The notes beneath the pieces were generated by a model, which was not told where the DNA came from, did no database searches, and saw only the letters and a program-made list of their open reading frames with translations. 15,254 nucleotides of DNA from Anaerolineae bacterium (lineage in GTDB: Bacteria; Chloroflexota; Anaerolineae; JAAYZQ01). The stretch spans positions 1 through 15,254 of the forward strand of contig JAFGIA010000403.1 of NCBI GenBank assembly GCA_016929795.1, written 5' to 3'. Position 1 is the first letter of the stretch. Each line of letters begins with the position of its first letter. Positions 7,584-13,948 of this stretch are shown here, one piece after another. Made by a program: the position numbers and the translations under genes.

Positions 7584-7599
7584 CTTGACGTTTTCTTGA
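7584..7599. promoter_or_regulatory. 11-bp-phased CTTGA direct repeat, candidate KdpE site (plus-facing)
   Basis: CTTGA occurs at 7584 and 7595, 11 bp apart, in a T-rich context. It is the reverse complement of the TTCAAG pattern at 7532, so the two pairs face opposite ways. The pair lies about 30-45 bp upstream of the -35 box of the K+ transporter promoter, a usual place for an OmpR-family activator. Confidence 0.4.
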
Positions 7600-7627
7600 T
7601 ATCTTTTGGCTGGTTTTTGCGCCCATA

Positions 7628-7654
7628 TTGACACGACTCGGTGTATACTATACT
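7628..7654 (+). promoter_or_regulatory. Promoter of the KimA-like transporter gene
   Basis: TTGACA (7628-7633), a short 15-nt spacer and TATACT (7649-7654). The short spacer suggests a promoter that needs an activator, consistent with the phased repeats upstream. The predicted start near 7661 gives a leader of about 100 nt. Confidence 0.55.
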
Positions 7655-7701
7655 CGGTTCTTGGGCCTGTCGTGTGTGAAAAGAGAGGGTCTGGAAAGAG
7701 T

Positions 7702-7730
7702 GCCGGCTACCTGGCTGCCAGGTAGCCGGC
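7702..7730 (+). repeat. Perfect 13-bp inverted repeat in the kimA leader
   Basis: GCCGGCTACCTGG, a CTG loop, then the exact reverse complement. In RNA this is a very stable hairpin about 30 nt before the start codon. It is not followed by a T-run, so it is not an ordinary terminator. It could protect the message, affect translation, or be a protein-binding site in DNA. Confidence 0.8.
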
Positions 7731-7761
7731 GGTGTGTTCACGAAAGATGTGAGGGAGTGGA

Positions 7762-9738
7762 ATGGCAGATGCAACAACCCGCACCCGCGTGGTGCGTTTA
7801 GAGGCGGGATATACGCCGTCTCGTTCCTGGCGTACCTGGCTCATCGGCCGGCCCTTGCCGACGGCCGCTGCGCCACATCAAACGATTCGCAAGCTAGTCG
7901 GCCTGGCCGTGTTTGCCTCCGACGCATTGTCGTCCACGGCTTATGCCACGCAAGAGATGCTGGTCATCCTGGCCGCGGCCGGCAGCGGGGCATTGGGTTA
8001 TGCCTTTCCTATCTCGCTGGCCATCGTAGCTTTGCTGGTGATTGTCGCTATTTCGTACGAGCAGACGATCCACGCTTACCCGGGTGGTGGAGGTGCATAC
8101 ATCGTATCGCGCGACAATCTGGGCGAGATCCCGGCCCAGACGGCAGGCGCCGCTTTGCTCACCGATTATGTTCTTACCGTGGCGGTGTCGATCTCGTCGG
8201 GAGTGGCCCAACTCACCTCTGCCTACCCGGAGCTGTTTCCCTACCGGGTTGCGATCGCCGTCGGCCTGGTGTTTTTTATCATGGTGATCAACCTGCGCGG
8301 CGTCAGGGAATCAGGCGCTGTGTTCGCTATCCCGACCTACTTTTTCATCGTCATGATGTTTCTGACCGTGGGTGTCGGCCTCTTGCGCTATCTGACCGGC
8401 AGCCTGGGGCAGGTCATGAATCCACCGGAGATGGACGTGGTGGCCGTGCTCCCCGCAGTCACGCCCTTCCTGATCCTGCACGCCTTTTCCAGCGGCACAG
8501 CGGCGCTAACGGGCATCGAGGCCATCTCGAACGGCATTCCCGCCTTTCGTGAGCCGCGCAGCCGGAACGCCGGGATCACGCTCATCGTCATGGCCGCCAT
8601 CCTCAGCACGTTGTTCCTGAGTATCAGCTTCCTGGCGAGGCCGATTGGAGCCGTCCCGTCCGAATCAGAGACGGTCATCTCGCAACTGGCGCGCACCGTG
8701 TTCGCCCAGGGTGGTCCGCTCTACCTGAGTACCATTGCTGCCACCACGCTCATCCTGATCATGGCCGCCAACACGTCGTTTGCCGATTTCCCCCGGTTAG
8801 GCGCCCTGCTTGCGGCCGATGGTTTTCTGCCGCGACAGTTTACCTATCGGGGCAGCCGCCTGGTCTACTCGTGGGGTATTACGGCGCTCGCGGTGATCGC
8901 TTCGCTGCTGATCGTTGCCTTTGGCGCCAGCGTGACGGCACTGATCCCCCTGTACGCCATCGGTGTATTCATGTCGTTCACCCTGTCACAGTCTGGCATG
9001 GCACACCGGTGGTGGAAAATCGGGCACCTCCGCTCTGACCAGGAGGTCCAGGAGCGTGGCTCGACTCTACGCTACAGTCCAGGCTGGCGTACCAAGTTGG
9101 TCGTGAACGGCTTGGGCGCGGCCTGTACGGTCGTGGTCATGATTGTCTTCGCGGTCACCAAGTTCAGCGAGGGAGCCTGGATGGTGGTTATTTTGATCCC
9201 CACCCTGGTGTTCGTCTTTATGCGCATCCATCATCACTACCAGGATCTGGCCCGCAGCCTGTCCCTCGAACACTTTGGTGGGCTGCCCGAGACGACGAGC
9301 CACCGGGTGATCCTGCCTATCAGCGGGGTGCATCAGGGCACACTGATCGCACTGCGCTACGCACGCATGCTCTCGGACAACATCACCGCCGTGCACATAG
9401 CAACGGAACCGGCTGCGGCAGACAAGGTCCTGCAAAAGTGGGAACAATGGGGCCAGGGTGTGCCACTGGTCATCCTCGATTCACCTTATCGTACGCTCAT
9501 TGAGCCGCTGTTGGATTATATCGAAGAGACCCTGGCCAAACGCCAGCCAGGCGAGCTCGTCACCGTCGTCGTGCCGCAGTTCGTGCCCAAACGCTGGTGG
9601 CACAACCTGTTGCACAACCAGGCCGCGCCCATGTTACAAATGGCCCTCTTGAACACACCAGGCGTCATTGTGACCGATGTGCCTTTCCATCTGAACGGAC
9701 AGCGCAAAACCAATGGCAGCAATGGTTTGACCCACTAG
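7762..9738 (+). CDS. kimA: KimA-like APC-superfamily potassium transporter
   Basis: 658 residues. The APC-type membrane part (about 40-490) carries FASDALSSTAYATQE (51-65) and AYPGGGGAYIVSRDNLG (105-121), which closely match, from memory, signatures of Bacillus KimA (YdaO), a high-affinity K+/H+ symporter. A soluble C-terminal domain of about 140 residues (about 505-645, from SHRVILPISGVHQGT) resembles the cytosolic universal-stress-like domain of KimA. B. subtilis KimA has 607 residues, so this is slightly longer. AGGGAG lies 4 nt before the ATG. It is divergent from kdpDE, which suggests potassium-responsive control. I saw no c-di-AMP (ydaO) riboswitch in the leader. A general amino-acid permease is the alternative, but the motifs favour KimA. 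Confidence 0.85.
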   Translation: MADATTRTRVVRLEAGYTPSRSWRTWLIGRPLPTAAAPHQTIRKLVGLAVFASDALSSTAYATQEMLVILAAAGSGALGYAFPISLAIVALLVIVAISYEQTIHAYPGGGGAYIVSRDNLGEIPAQTAGAALLTDYVLTVAVSISSGVAQLTSAYPELFPYRVAIAVGLVFFIMVINLRGVRESGAVFAIPTYFFIVMMFLTVGVGLLRYLTGSLGQVMNPPEMDVVAVLPAVTPFLILHAFSSGTAALTGIEAISNGIPAFREPRSRNAGITLIVMAAILSTLFLSISFLARPIGAVPSESETVISQLARTVFAQGGPLYLSTIAATTLILIMAANTSFADFPRLGALLAADGFLPRQFTYRGSRLVYSWGITALAVIASLLIVAFGASVTALIPLYAIGVFMSFTLSQSGMAHRWWKIGHLRSDQEVQERGSTLRYSPGWRTKLVVNGLGAACTVVVMIVFAVTKFSEGAWMVVILIPTLVFVFMRIHHHYQDLARSLSLEHFGGLPETTSHRVILPISGVHQGTLIALRYARMLSDNITAVHIATEPAAADKVLQKWEQWGQGVPLVILDSPYRTLIEPLLDYIEETLAKRQPGELVTVVVPQFVPKRWWHNLLHNQAAPMLQMALLNTPGVIVTDVPFHLNGQRKTNGSNGLTH

Positions 9739-9755
9739 CCCTTTTCCGCTATAAT
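9727..9755 (+). promoter_or_regulatory. Promoter of the heme o synthase gene
   Basis: TTGACC (9727-9732), a 17-nt spacer and perfect TATAAT (9750-9755), overlapping the 3' end of the transporter gene. The predicted start near 9762 is about 20 nt before the ATG, so this gene can be expressed independently of kimA. Confidence 0.75.
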
Positions 9756-9781
9756 GTCCCGGCCAAGGGAGGTAGCGATCT

Positions 9782-10702
9782 ATGATTGACGAATCCGCGC
9801 GGTCGGTCCACCCGGTGGCGGTCGATGCGGCCCGCAACTGGCGAGCCAGGATAGGCAAATACGTCGAGGTGACCAAGCCGAGCACGGTGGCTCTGCTCGT
9901 GGTGACGTGCGTCGGCGCCATGGTGGCGGCGGGTGGCGTGGGCGCGCTGTCGCTGGCCGAGTGGGCCGTGGCGCTGGTGGCGATCACGGCCGGCTGCGCT
10001 GCAGCCGACACGCTCACGTGCTACATCGACCGCGACATTGACGCGCTGATGGACCGCACCAAGGGGCGGCCCTTACCAGGTAAGCGCATCGACCCACCTG
10101 AAAAGGCACTCGCGTGGGGGCTCTTTTTAGGGATGCTCTCGATGGGCCTCTCTCTTGTTTTTAACCCCCTGGCAGCCCTCTGGATGTTCCTGGGTTTGTT
10201 CGACAACGTGGTGATCTATAGCTTGCTCGCCAAGCGGCGGTCGTGTACCAATATCCTGCTGGGGTCGATCAGCGGCGGCATGCCGGCGCTCTTTGGCTGG
10301 GCCGTGGTGCAGGGCAATGTGACGTGGACACCGGTGTTGATCAGCCTGCTGGTGATCACCTGGACGCCGAATCACATCTGGAACCTGGCGATTCGCTACC
10401 GGGAGGATTACGCACGGGCTAATGTGCCGATGCTGCCGGTGGTGACGAACCTGCGACGCGCAGTGTACCTTATTGCGGGGAGCGTGGTGCTGATGGTGGC
10501 CGAATCGTTGGTGCTGGGCGTGGTGGGCGACTTTGGCCCGATCTATTTCGCGCTAGCGATTGCCGGCGGGCTGGTTTCGCTCGTGGGGCACATGTATCTT
10601 GTGCTCCAGCCAACAGAGCGTAACGCCTGGCTGATGTTCAAGCTTTCCAGCCTCTACCTGGCGCTCATTTTTGCGGGCATTGTGATCGACAAGCTGCTTT
10701 AA
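9782..10702 (+). CDS. cyoE: Heme o synthase (protoheme IX farnesyltransferase)
   Basis: UbiA-family membrane prenyltransferase of 306 residues that adds a farnesyl group to heme b to make heme o, needed by heme-copper oxidases. Visible: VTKPSTVALL near the N-terminus; YIDRDIDALMDRTKGRPLPG (81-100) with the aspartates of the first Mg/diphosphate motif; KRRSCTNILLGSISGGMPALFGW; and WTPNHIWNLAIRYREDYA with VPMLPVV. About nine hydrophobic segments follow the family pattern. Oddly, the Asn-Asn before YIDRDID in E. coli CyoE is Thr79-Cys80 here, so the first Asn of the NxxxDxxxD motif is lost. GGGAGGT precedes the ATG. No oxidase subunit gene is visible next to it. It is followed by a strong terminator. 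Confidence 0.9.
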   Translation: MIDESARSVHPVAVDAARNWRARIGKYVEVTKPSTVALLVVTCVGAMVAAGGVGALSLAEWAVALVAITAGCAAADTLTCYIDRDIDALMDRTKGRPLPGKRIDPPEKALAWGLFLGMLSMGLSLVFNPLAALWMFLGLFDNVVIYSLLAKRRSCTNILLGSISGGMPALFGWAVVQGNVTWTPVLISLLVITWTPNHIWNLAIRYREDYARANVPMLPVVTNLRRAVYLIAGSVVLMVAESLVLGVVGDFGPIYFALAIAGGLVSLVGHMYLVLQPTERNAWLMFKLSSLYLALIFAGIVIDKLL

Positions 10703-10733
10703 TCTCTCGGTGGTGTGCAGAGGAAGAAACGAC

Positions 10734-10768
10734 AAAAGGCGCCAGAACTACGGGTTCCGGCGCCTTTG
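10734..10768. terminator. Bidirectional intrinsic terminator
   Basis: AAAGGCGCC (10735-10743) pairs with GGCGCCTTT (10759-10767). An inner GAAC/GTTC stem follows one A-C mismatch, and the loop is TACGG. It ends the plus-strand heme o synthase transcript, and on the minus strand it ends in CCTTTTGTC, closing the candidate RNA that comes the other way. Confidence 0.85.
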
Positions 10769-11133
10769 ACTTCTCGAATGCTATTCGGCGAGGCTGTTAC
10801 AACCACACTCCTTCCAGCCCTACCGTGCCACTATGCAAAGGCCTGATCAGGCCCTTCTCCACCAAAGAGTTGTTATGCGGTTTCCTACTGGGCGGGCTCG
10901 TCGGGGTCTTCCCGGTCGAGTGCTCCTACTCGAAGGATCCGGCATGTGCCTTCAGGCCAGGGGCCGGCAGATTGCGGGAGAGATCCTCTGAGCCACCTGC
11001 ATGACTGGTTCTACTAGTTCGAAGGTGCCCTCCTTTCCCGTTCAACGCCACTCGAGATCGATGTTGCACACGAGCGGCCTTCCATATCCACTTGCCCCGC
11101 TGTGGAGAGCGGTTGCCTCTCCATCCTTGGGCT
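10735..11133 (-). ncRNA. Candidate structured non-coding RNA of about 400 nt, unidentified
   Basis: The minus strand from about 11133 is bounded by an extended -10 promoter and ends at a strong terminator, with no convincing protein gene inside. Visible helices include GGAGAG/CTCTCC (near 11110), CGAGT/ACTCG (near 10915-10930), GCC-TGAA-GGC, and the perfect palindrome GGCCTGATCAGGCC (10840-10853). I looked for tmRNA, RNase P RNA, SRP RNA and 6S RNA hallmarks and found none. It could be an unrecognised ncRNA, part of a degenerate group II intron or mobile-element RNA, or simply untranslated DNA. It is called for its bounded, helix-rich layout, not by a family match. Confidence 0.4.
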
Positions 11134-11139
11134 AATCTC

Positions 11140-11148
11140 AGTATACCA
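11140..11148 (-). promoter_or_regulatory. Extended -10 promoter for the candidate RNA
   Basis: TGG-TATACT on the minus strand (11148-11140) fits TGnTATAAT with one mismatch. There is no good -35 box at 17 nt. The predicted start is near 11133. Confidence 0.5.
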
Positions 11149-11205
11149 CATTTTGGGATTTTCTGCCCTACGCCAACCCAACGCCTGACCTACGTCTCGG
11201 TGCAC

Positions 11206-11233
11206 CTCACCCGATCCCACGCGACCGGGTGAG
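11206..11233. repeat. 8-bp inverted repeat upstream of the cstA promoter
   Basis: CTCACCCG (11206-11213) and CGGGTGAG (11226-11233) flank a 12-bp centre, ending 15 bp before the cstA -35 box. This is a plausible operator or hairpin between two opposing promoters. There is no T-run on either side. Confidence 0.4.
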
Positions 11234-11248
11234 ATGGTACAAATGCAG

Positions 11249-11277
11249 TTGACAATTCACTTTTTTGGTGGTACACT
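11249..11277 (+). promoter_or_regulatory. Sigma70-type promoter of cstA
   Basis: Perfect TTGACA (11249-11254), a 17-nt spacer and TACACT (11272-11277). The predicted start near 11284 gives a leader of about 208 nt, unusually long. The leader contains a CGCCGG/CCGGCG stem, a C-G-rich hairpin at 11439-11452 and a run of seven T at 11460-11466 just before the ribosome binding site. I recognise no riboswitch class in it. Confidence 0.8.
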
Positions 11278-11492
11278 AGCCATGGCCTTCGGTATGGCAG
11301 ATTAACAGAAAGAATACACCCAAGGCGTCTCGTATTGGTTGTGTCTTATCAGGGGAATCGAGCGCCATTGCGCCGGACAGCGGAGCCGGCGTGTAGCAGA
11401 AGGGGGGTGAGAGCAGGGCAAAAATCGTGGCGGATATGCCGGCGTGACGCGGATCGAGCTTTTTTTCTCACAAAGGAGCAGGAGGAAAAACG

Positions 11493-13235
11493 ATGAGCGT
11501 TGTAATATTGCTACTCGGCATTGCGGCCATCGCGGTTGGCTATGGAGTGTATGCCAGGCGGATCGACCGCACGATCATTCAGCCGGACAACAAGAAGGCT
11601 ACCCCGGCGACGATGTACATGGACGGCGTGGACTTTATGCCCGCCAACCGCAACGTGCTGTTTGGCTACCAATTCAAGTCGATCGCTGCCCTCGGCCCGA
11701 TTCTCGGGCCGATTGTGGCCGTCAAGTACGGCTGGCTTCCAGCACTGGTATGGATCATTGTCGGCACCTTTTTCATCGGATGGGTGCAGGACTATGCCAG
11801 CATCGTGTTGGGCATGAAGGAAGAGGGGCAATCGTTCGGCGCCCTCAGCTACCGCCTCATCTCCCCCCGGTCTCGGAACATCCTTCTGACCTTCATCTAT
11901 TTCTACCTGTGGCTGATCATGGGCGCCTTTGGCACCCAGGTCGGGTTTGGGCTGCTGACCAATCCCGCTGTGCCACTCGGTGTCCTGTTTGTCATCGGTG
12001 TTGGAATCCTCGCCGGCCAGATGACATACAAATGGAAGCAAGACATCATCCTCACCAGTGTCGTGACGGTCATCCTCGCGTTCTTTGGCATCTGGTTGGG
12101 CACCACTGAGCCGGCACGAAACTTTTTCGCCTCGATCTATGGCACCAGCGGAGGAGCAGCTAGCCCAATCGCATTCCTGAACGTAACCCAGGCCGGGCTG
12201 ATCGGCAGCCTGCTGGTCGTGCTGATCTGTTACGTTGGCGCCGTGGCGCCCATCTGGCGCTTTGCCCAGCCGATCAACTATGTCGCCTTCTGGATCGTAA
12301 CCCTGGGCATCCTGGGCGGCGTGATCGGACTCCTGATCTGGCACCCGGGCATGGGTGACTTTCCTGCCTTTACGTCGTTCAACGTCGCCGGCCTCGGCCC
12401 GCTGTGGCCCATCCTGTTTGTCACGGTCGCCTGCGGCGCCATCAGCGGATGGCATTCGCTCGTTTCCAGCTCGGGCACGGCGCGCCAGCTCGAAAAGGAG
12501 GGCGACGCACTCTTTGTCGGTGGGGGTTCGATGTTCCTGGAGATGTTCTTTGCCATCATGGCCTTCCTGACCGCCACGGTTGCTTTTGGCAGCTACCAGG
12601 GGTATCTCGATGCCGGTGGCGCAGCGACCGTCTTTGCCGGTGGGTTGGCGGCGTTCATGAACCAGTGGGGACTGCCGGTGGATTTTGGCAAGGCGTATGG
12701 CGCAGTGTTCCTCACCCTGATGGCACTGACGATCATGTACCTGGTGGTGCGCTTTATGCGCGTCGCCAGCGCAGAAGCCTTGGGGAGCAGGTTCCCGCTT
12801 ATCAAGAACGTGCACGTGGGGACGATCATCGCACTGGTCTTGACGCTGGCATTGATCTGGCTGGTCCCCTTCCTCCAGATCTGGGTCATGTTTGGCGCGG
12901 CCAACCAGCTCATGGCCTCGCTGGCGCTGCTGTTGATCACGCTGTGGCTGATGTCGAAGGGCAAGAACTACCAGTGGACATTCTGGCCGTTCGTCTTTAT
13001 GTTCGTCACCACGATCGCGGCCTTGCTCTACAAGGCATACGAGGCGTTCTTTATCAACCTGCCTAAAGCGAGCGCACAGGCAAACCCTGGCCAGTACACC
13101 ACGGCACAGATCGTGATCGGCACCGTAGCGGTGATCCTGATCGTTACGGCGTTCATTCTGGCCTGGGATGGCATCCAGGCAATTCAGCGCTTCCGCGCGC
13201 AGCCGAAAAAGCAGGCTCGTGAGGCCAAAGCCTGA
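11493..13235 (+). CDS. cstA: Carbon starvation protein CstA family transporter
   Basis: 580-residue integral membrane protein with about 15 hydrophobic segments. CstA/BtsT proteins take up pyruvate and have been linked to peptide use during carbon starvation. Family marks: RIDRTIIQPDNKKATPA with MDGVDFMPANRNVLFGYQF near the N-terminus, IAALGPILGPI, and SGWHSLVSSSGTARQLEKE (about 316-334). The proximal CstA domain is complete. The protein is shorter than E. coli CstA (701), as in many non-enteric members. AGGAGG lies 7 nt before the ATG. It has its own promoter and terminator. The ATPase cluster follows on the same strand, which may reflect a functional link. Confidence 0.93.
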   Translation: MSVVILLLGIAAIAVGYGVYARRIDRTIIQPDNKKATPATMYMDGVDFMPANRNVLFGYQFKSIAALGPILGPIVAVKYGWLPALVWIIVGTFFIGWVQDYASIVLGMKEEGQSFGALSYRLISPRSRNILLTFIYFYLWLIMGAFGTQVGFGLLTNPAVPLGVLFVIGVGILAGQMTYKWKQDIILTSVVTVILAFFGIWLGTTEPARNFFASIYGTSGGAASPIAFLNVTQAGLIGSLLVVLICYVGAVAPIWRFAQPINYVAFWIVTLGILGGVIGLLIWHPGMGDFPAFTSFNVAGLGPLWPILFVTVACGAISGWHSLVSSSGTARQLEKEGDALFVGGGSMFLEMFFAIMAFLTATVAFGSYQGYLDAGGAATVFAGGLAAFMNQWGLPVDFGKAYGAVFLTLMALTIMYLVVRFMRVASAEALGSRFPLIKNVHVGTIIALVLTLALIWLVPFLQIWVMFGAANQLMASLALLLITLWLMSKGKNYQWTFWPFVFMFVTTIAALLYKAYEAFFINLPKASAQANPGQYTTAQIVIGTVAVILIVTAFILAWDGIQAIQRFRAQPKKQAREAKA

Positions 13236-13251
13236 GTGTGTGTAGAACCCG

Positions 13252-13286
13252 AAAGGGGGAGAGCTCATCTCGGGCTCTCCCCTTTT
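13252..13286 (+). terminator. Intrinsic terminator after cstA
   Basis: GGGGAGAGC (13256-13264) pairs with GCTCTCCCC (13274-13282) around the loop TCATCTCGG and is followed by TTTT. An AAA before the 5' arm can extend the stem. It begins 17 nt after the cstA stop, so the next cluster would need read-through or its own promoter, which I could not identify. Confidence 0.85.
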
Positions 13287-13344
13287 CCTGGCAACCAGTT
13301 CAGTAATGCGGCAGGTGCCAGGGGAGAAGCAGGCGCAATTCGTC

Positions 13345-13644
13345 ATGGACAACAGACAGCTCAAAAGATGGCAGCAGCAGGCACTTGGCCTGGTCAAAAT
13401 GGTCGGCCAGATGTTCTACGGCGCAACGGTGTACGACTGGGTGCGCGAGCTGAACAAGGAACGTGGCATGCGCGAACGGCTGTTTGTCCTGGCCGTGTTT
13501 GGTGACGTCCTAGGGGTGCCACTACTCCCGCCCTACTATGCGCTGCGCCTGCTACCCTACGTGGTGCCATCGGTCGAGCGCTGGCGCTACAGCATGCTGC
13601 GCGAGCGTGACCTGACAGACTTGTTTGATAGTGAGATAGGCTGA
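13345..13644 (+). CDS. Small conserved protein, paralog 1, linked to ArsA-like ATPases
   Basis: A 99-residue protein without cysteine. It has a basic, Gln-rich N-terminus (RQLKRWQQQ), a middle hydrophobic stretch RLFVLAVFGDVLGVPLL (45-61), then PPYYALRLLPYVVP (62-75) and a charged C-terminus MLRERDLTD (84-92). The last two blocks recur almost unchanged in the next gene. The start MDNRQ was chosen because it matches the length of the paralog; an ATG at 13306 is also possible and neither has a clear ribosome binding site. NCBI uses the name 'cory-CC-star protein' for small proteins found beside ArsA-family ATPases; I believe this may be one, but that is from memory. A membrane-associated partner of the ATPases is the likely role. 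Confidence 0.75.
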   Translation: MDNRQLKRWQQQALGLVKMVGQMFYGATVYDWVRELNKERGMRERLFVLAVFGDVLGVPLLPPYYALRLLPYVVPSVERWRYSMLRERDLTDLFDSEIG

Positions 13645-13664
13645 TTCTCGAGGAGGGGACACTG

Positions 13665-13934
13665 ATGCCTGAAGAGACAAAAAAAGCAGGATTTCTAGAT
13701 ACGTTCAAAAGCGTCCTGTATGGCATGGCGGGACACGACATGACCCGCTATGCCCTGAAGACGCGTGGCAGTATGGAGCACCTCTTTATCCTGATCACGA
13801 TGGGTGACTTGCTCGGCATTCCGATCCTGCCGCCCTACTACTCGCTGCGCCTGCTGCCCTACGTGGTGCCACAGGTGAGCACATGGAAACGGCGCATGCT
13901 GCGCGAGCGTGACCTGACCGACGCACTGGCATAG
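13665..13934 (+). CDS. Small conserved protein, paralog 2, linked to ArsA-like ATPases
   Basis: An 89-residue protein without cysteine, clearly a paralog of the preceding gene: HLFILITMGDLLGIPIL (39-55), PPYYSLRLLPYVVP (56-69), MLRERDLTD (78-86). The N-terminus differs (MPEETKKAGFLDTFKSVLYG) and looks amphipathic. A strong AGGAGG precedes the ATG. It lies 20 nt after paralog 1 and 14 nt before the first ATPase, so all are likely one operon. Two different copies beside two different ATPases suggest one-to-one pairing or a mixed complex (inference). Confidence 0.85.
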   Translation: MPEETKKAGFLDTFKSVLYGMAGHDMTRYALKTRGSMEHLFILITMGDLLGIPILPPYYSLRLLPYVVPQVSTWKRRMLRERDLTDALA

Positions 13935-13948
13935 AGGAGGAGACACAG

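Noticed and set aside
7600..7761. c-di-AMP (ydaO) riboswitch before the KimA-like gene
   Set aside because: Expected because ydaO/kimA carries one in Bacillus, but the conserved segments of that class are absent and the leader of about 100 nt is too short.
10735..11133. tmRNA, RNase P RNA, SRP RNA or 6S RNA
   Set aside because: I looked for the tRNA-like ends and CCA of tmRNA, GAGGAAAGUCC and ACAGAA of RNase P RNA, the SRP tetraloop helix and a 6S central bubble and found none of them.
11014..11220. 68-residue minus-strand open frame inside the candidate RNA region
   Set aside because: It begins upstream of the likely promoter, has no ribosome binding site and no recognisable domain; the region looks more like structured RNA.
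11439..11466. Firm intrinsic terminator in the cstA leader
   Set aside because: The stem is only about 5 bp with a bulge and is separated by 7 nt from the seven-T run; kept only as a possible attenuator in the findings.
11511..13397. 628-residue minus-strand open frame opposite cstA
   Set aside because: Its composition (Asp, Gln, His and Arg rich, no hydrophobic core) is typical of a shadow of a membrane protein gene. cstA on the plus strand is unmistakable.
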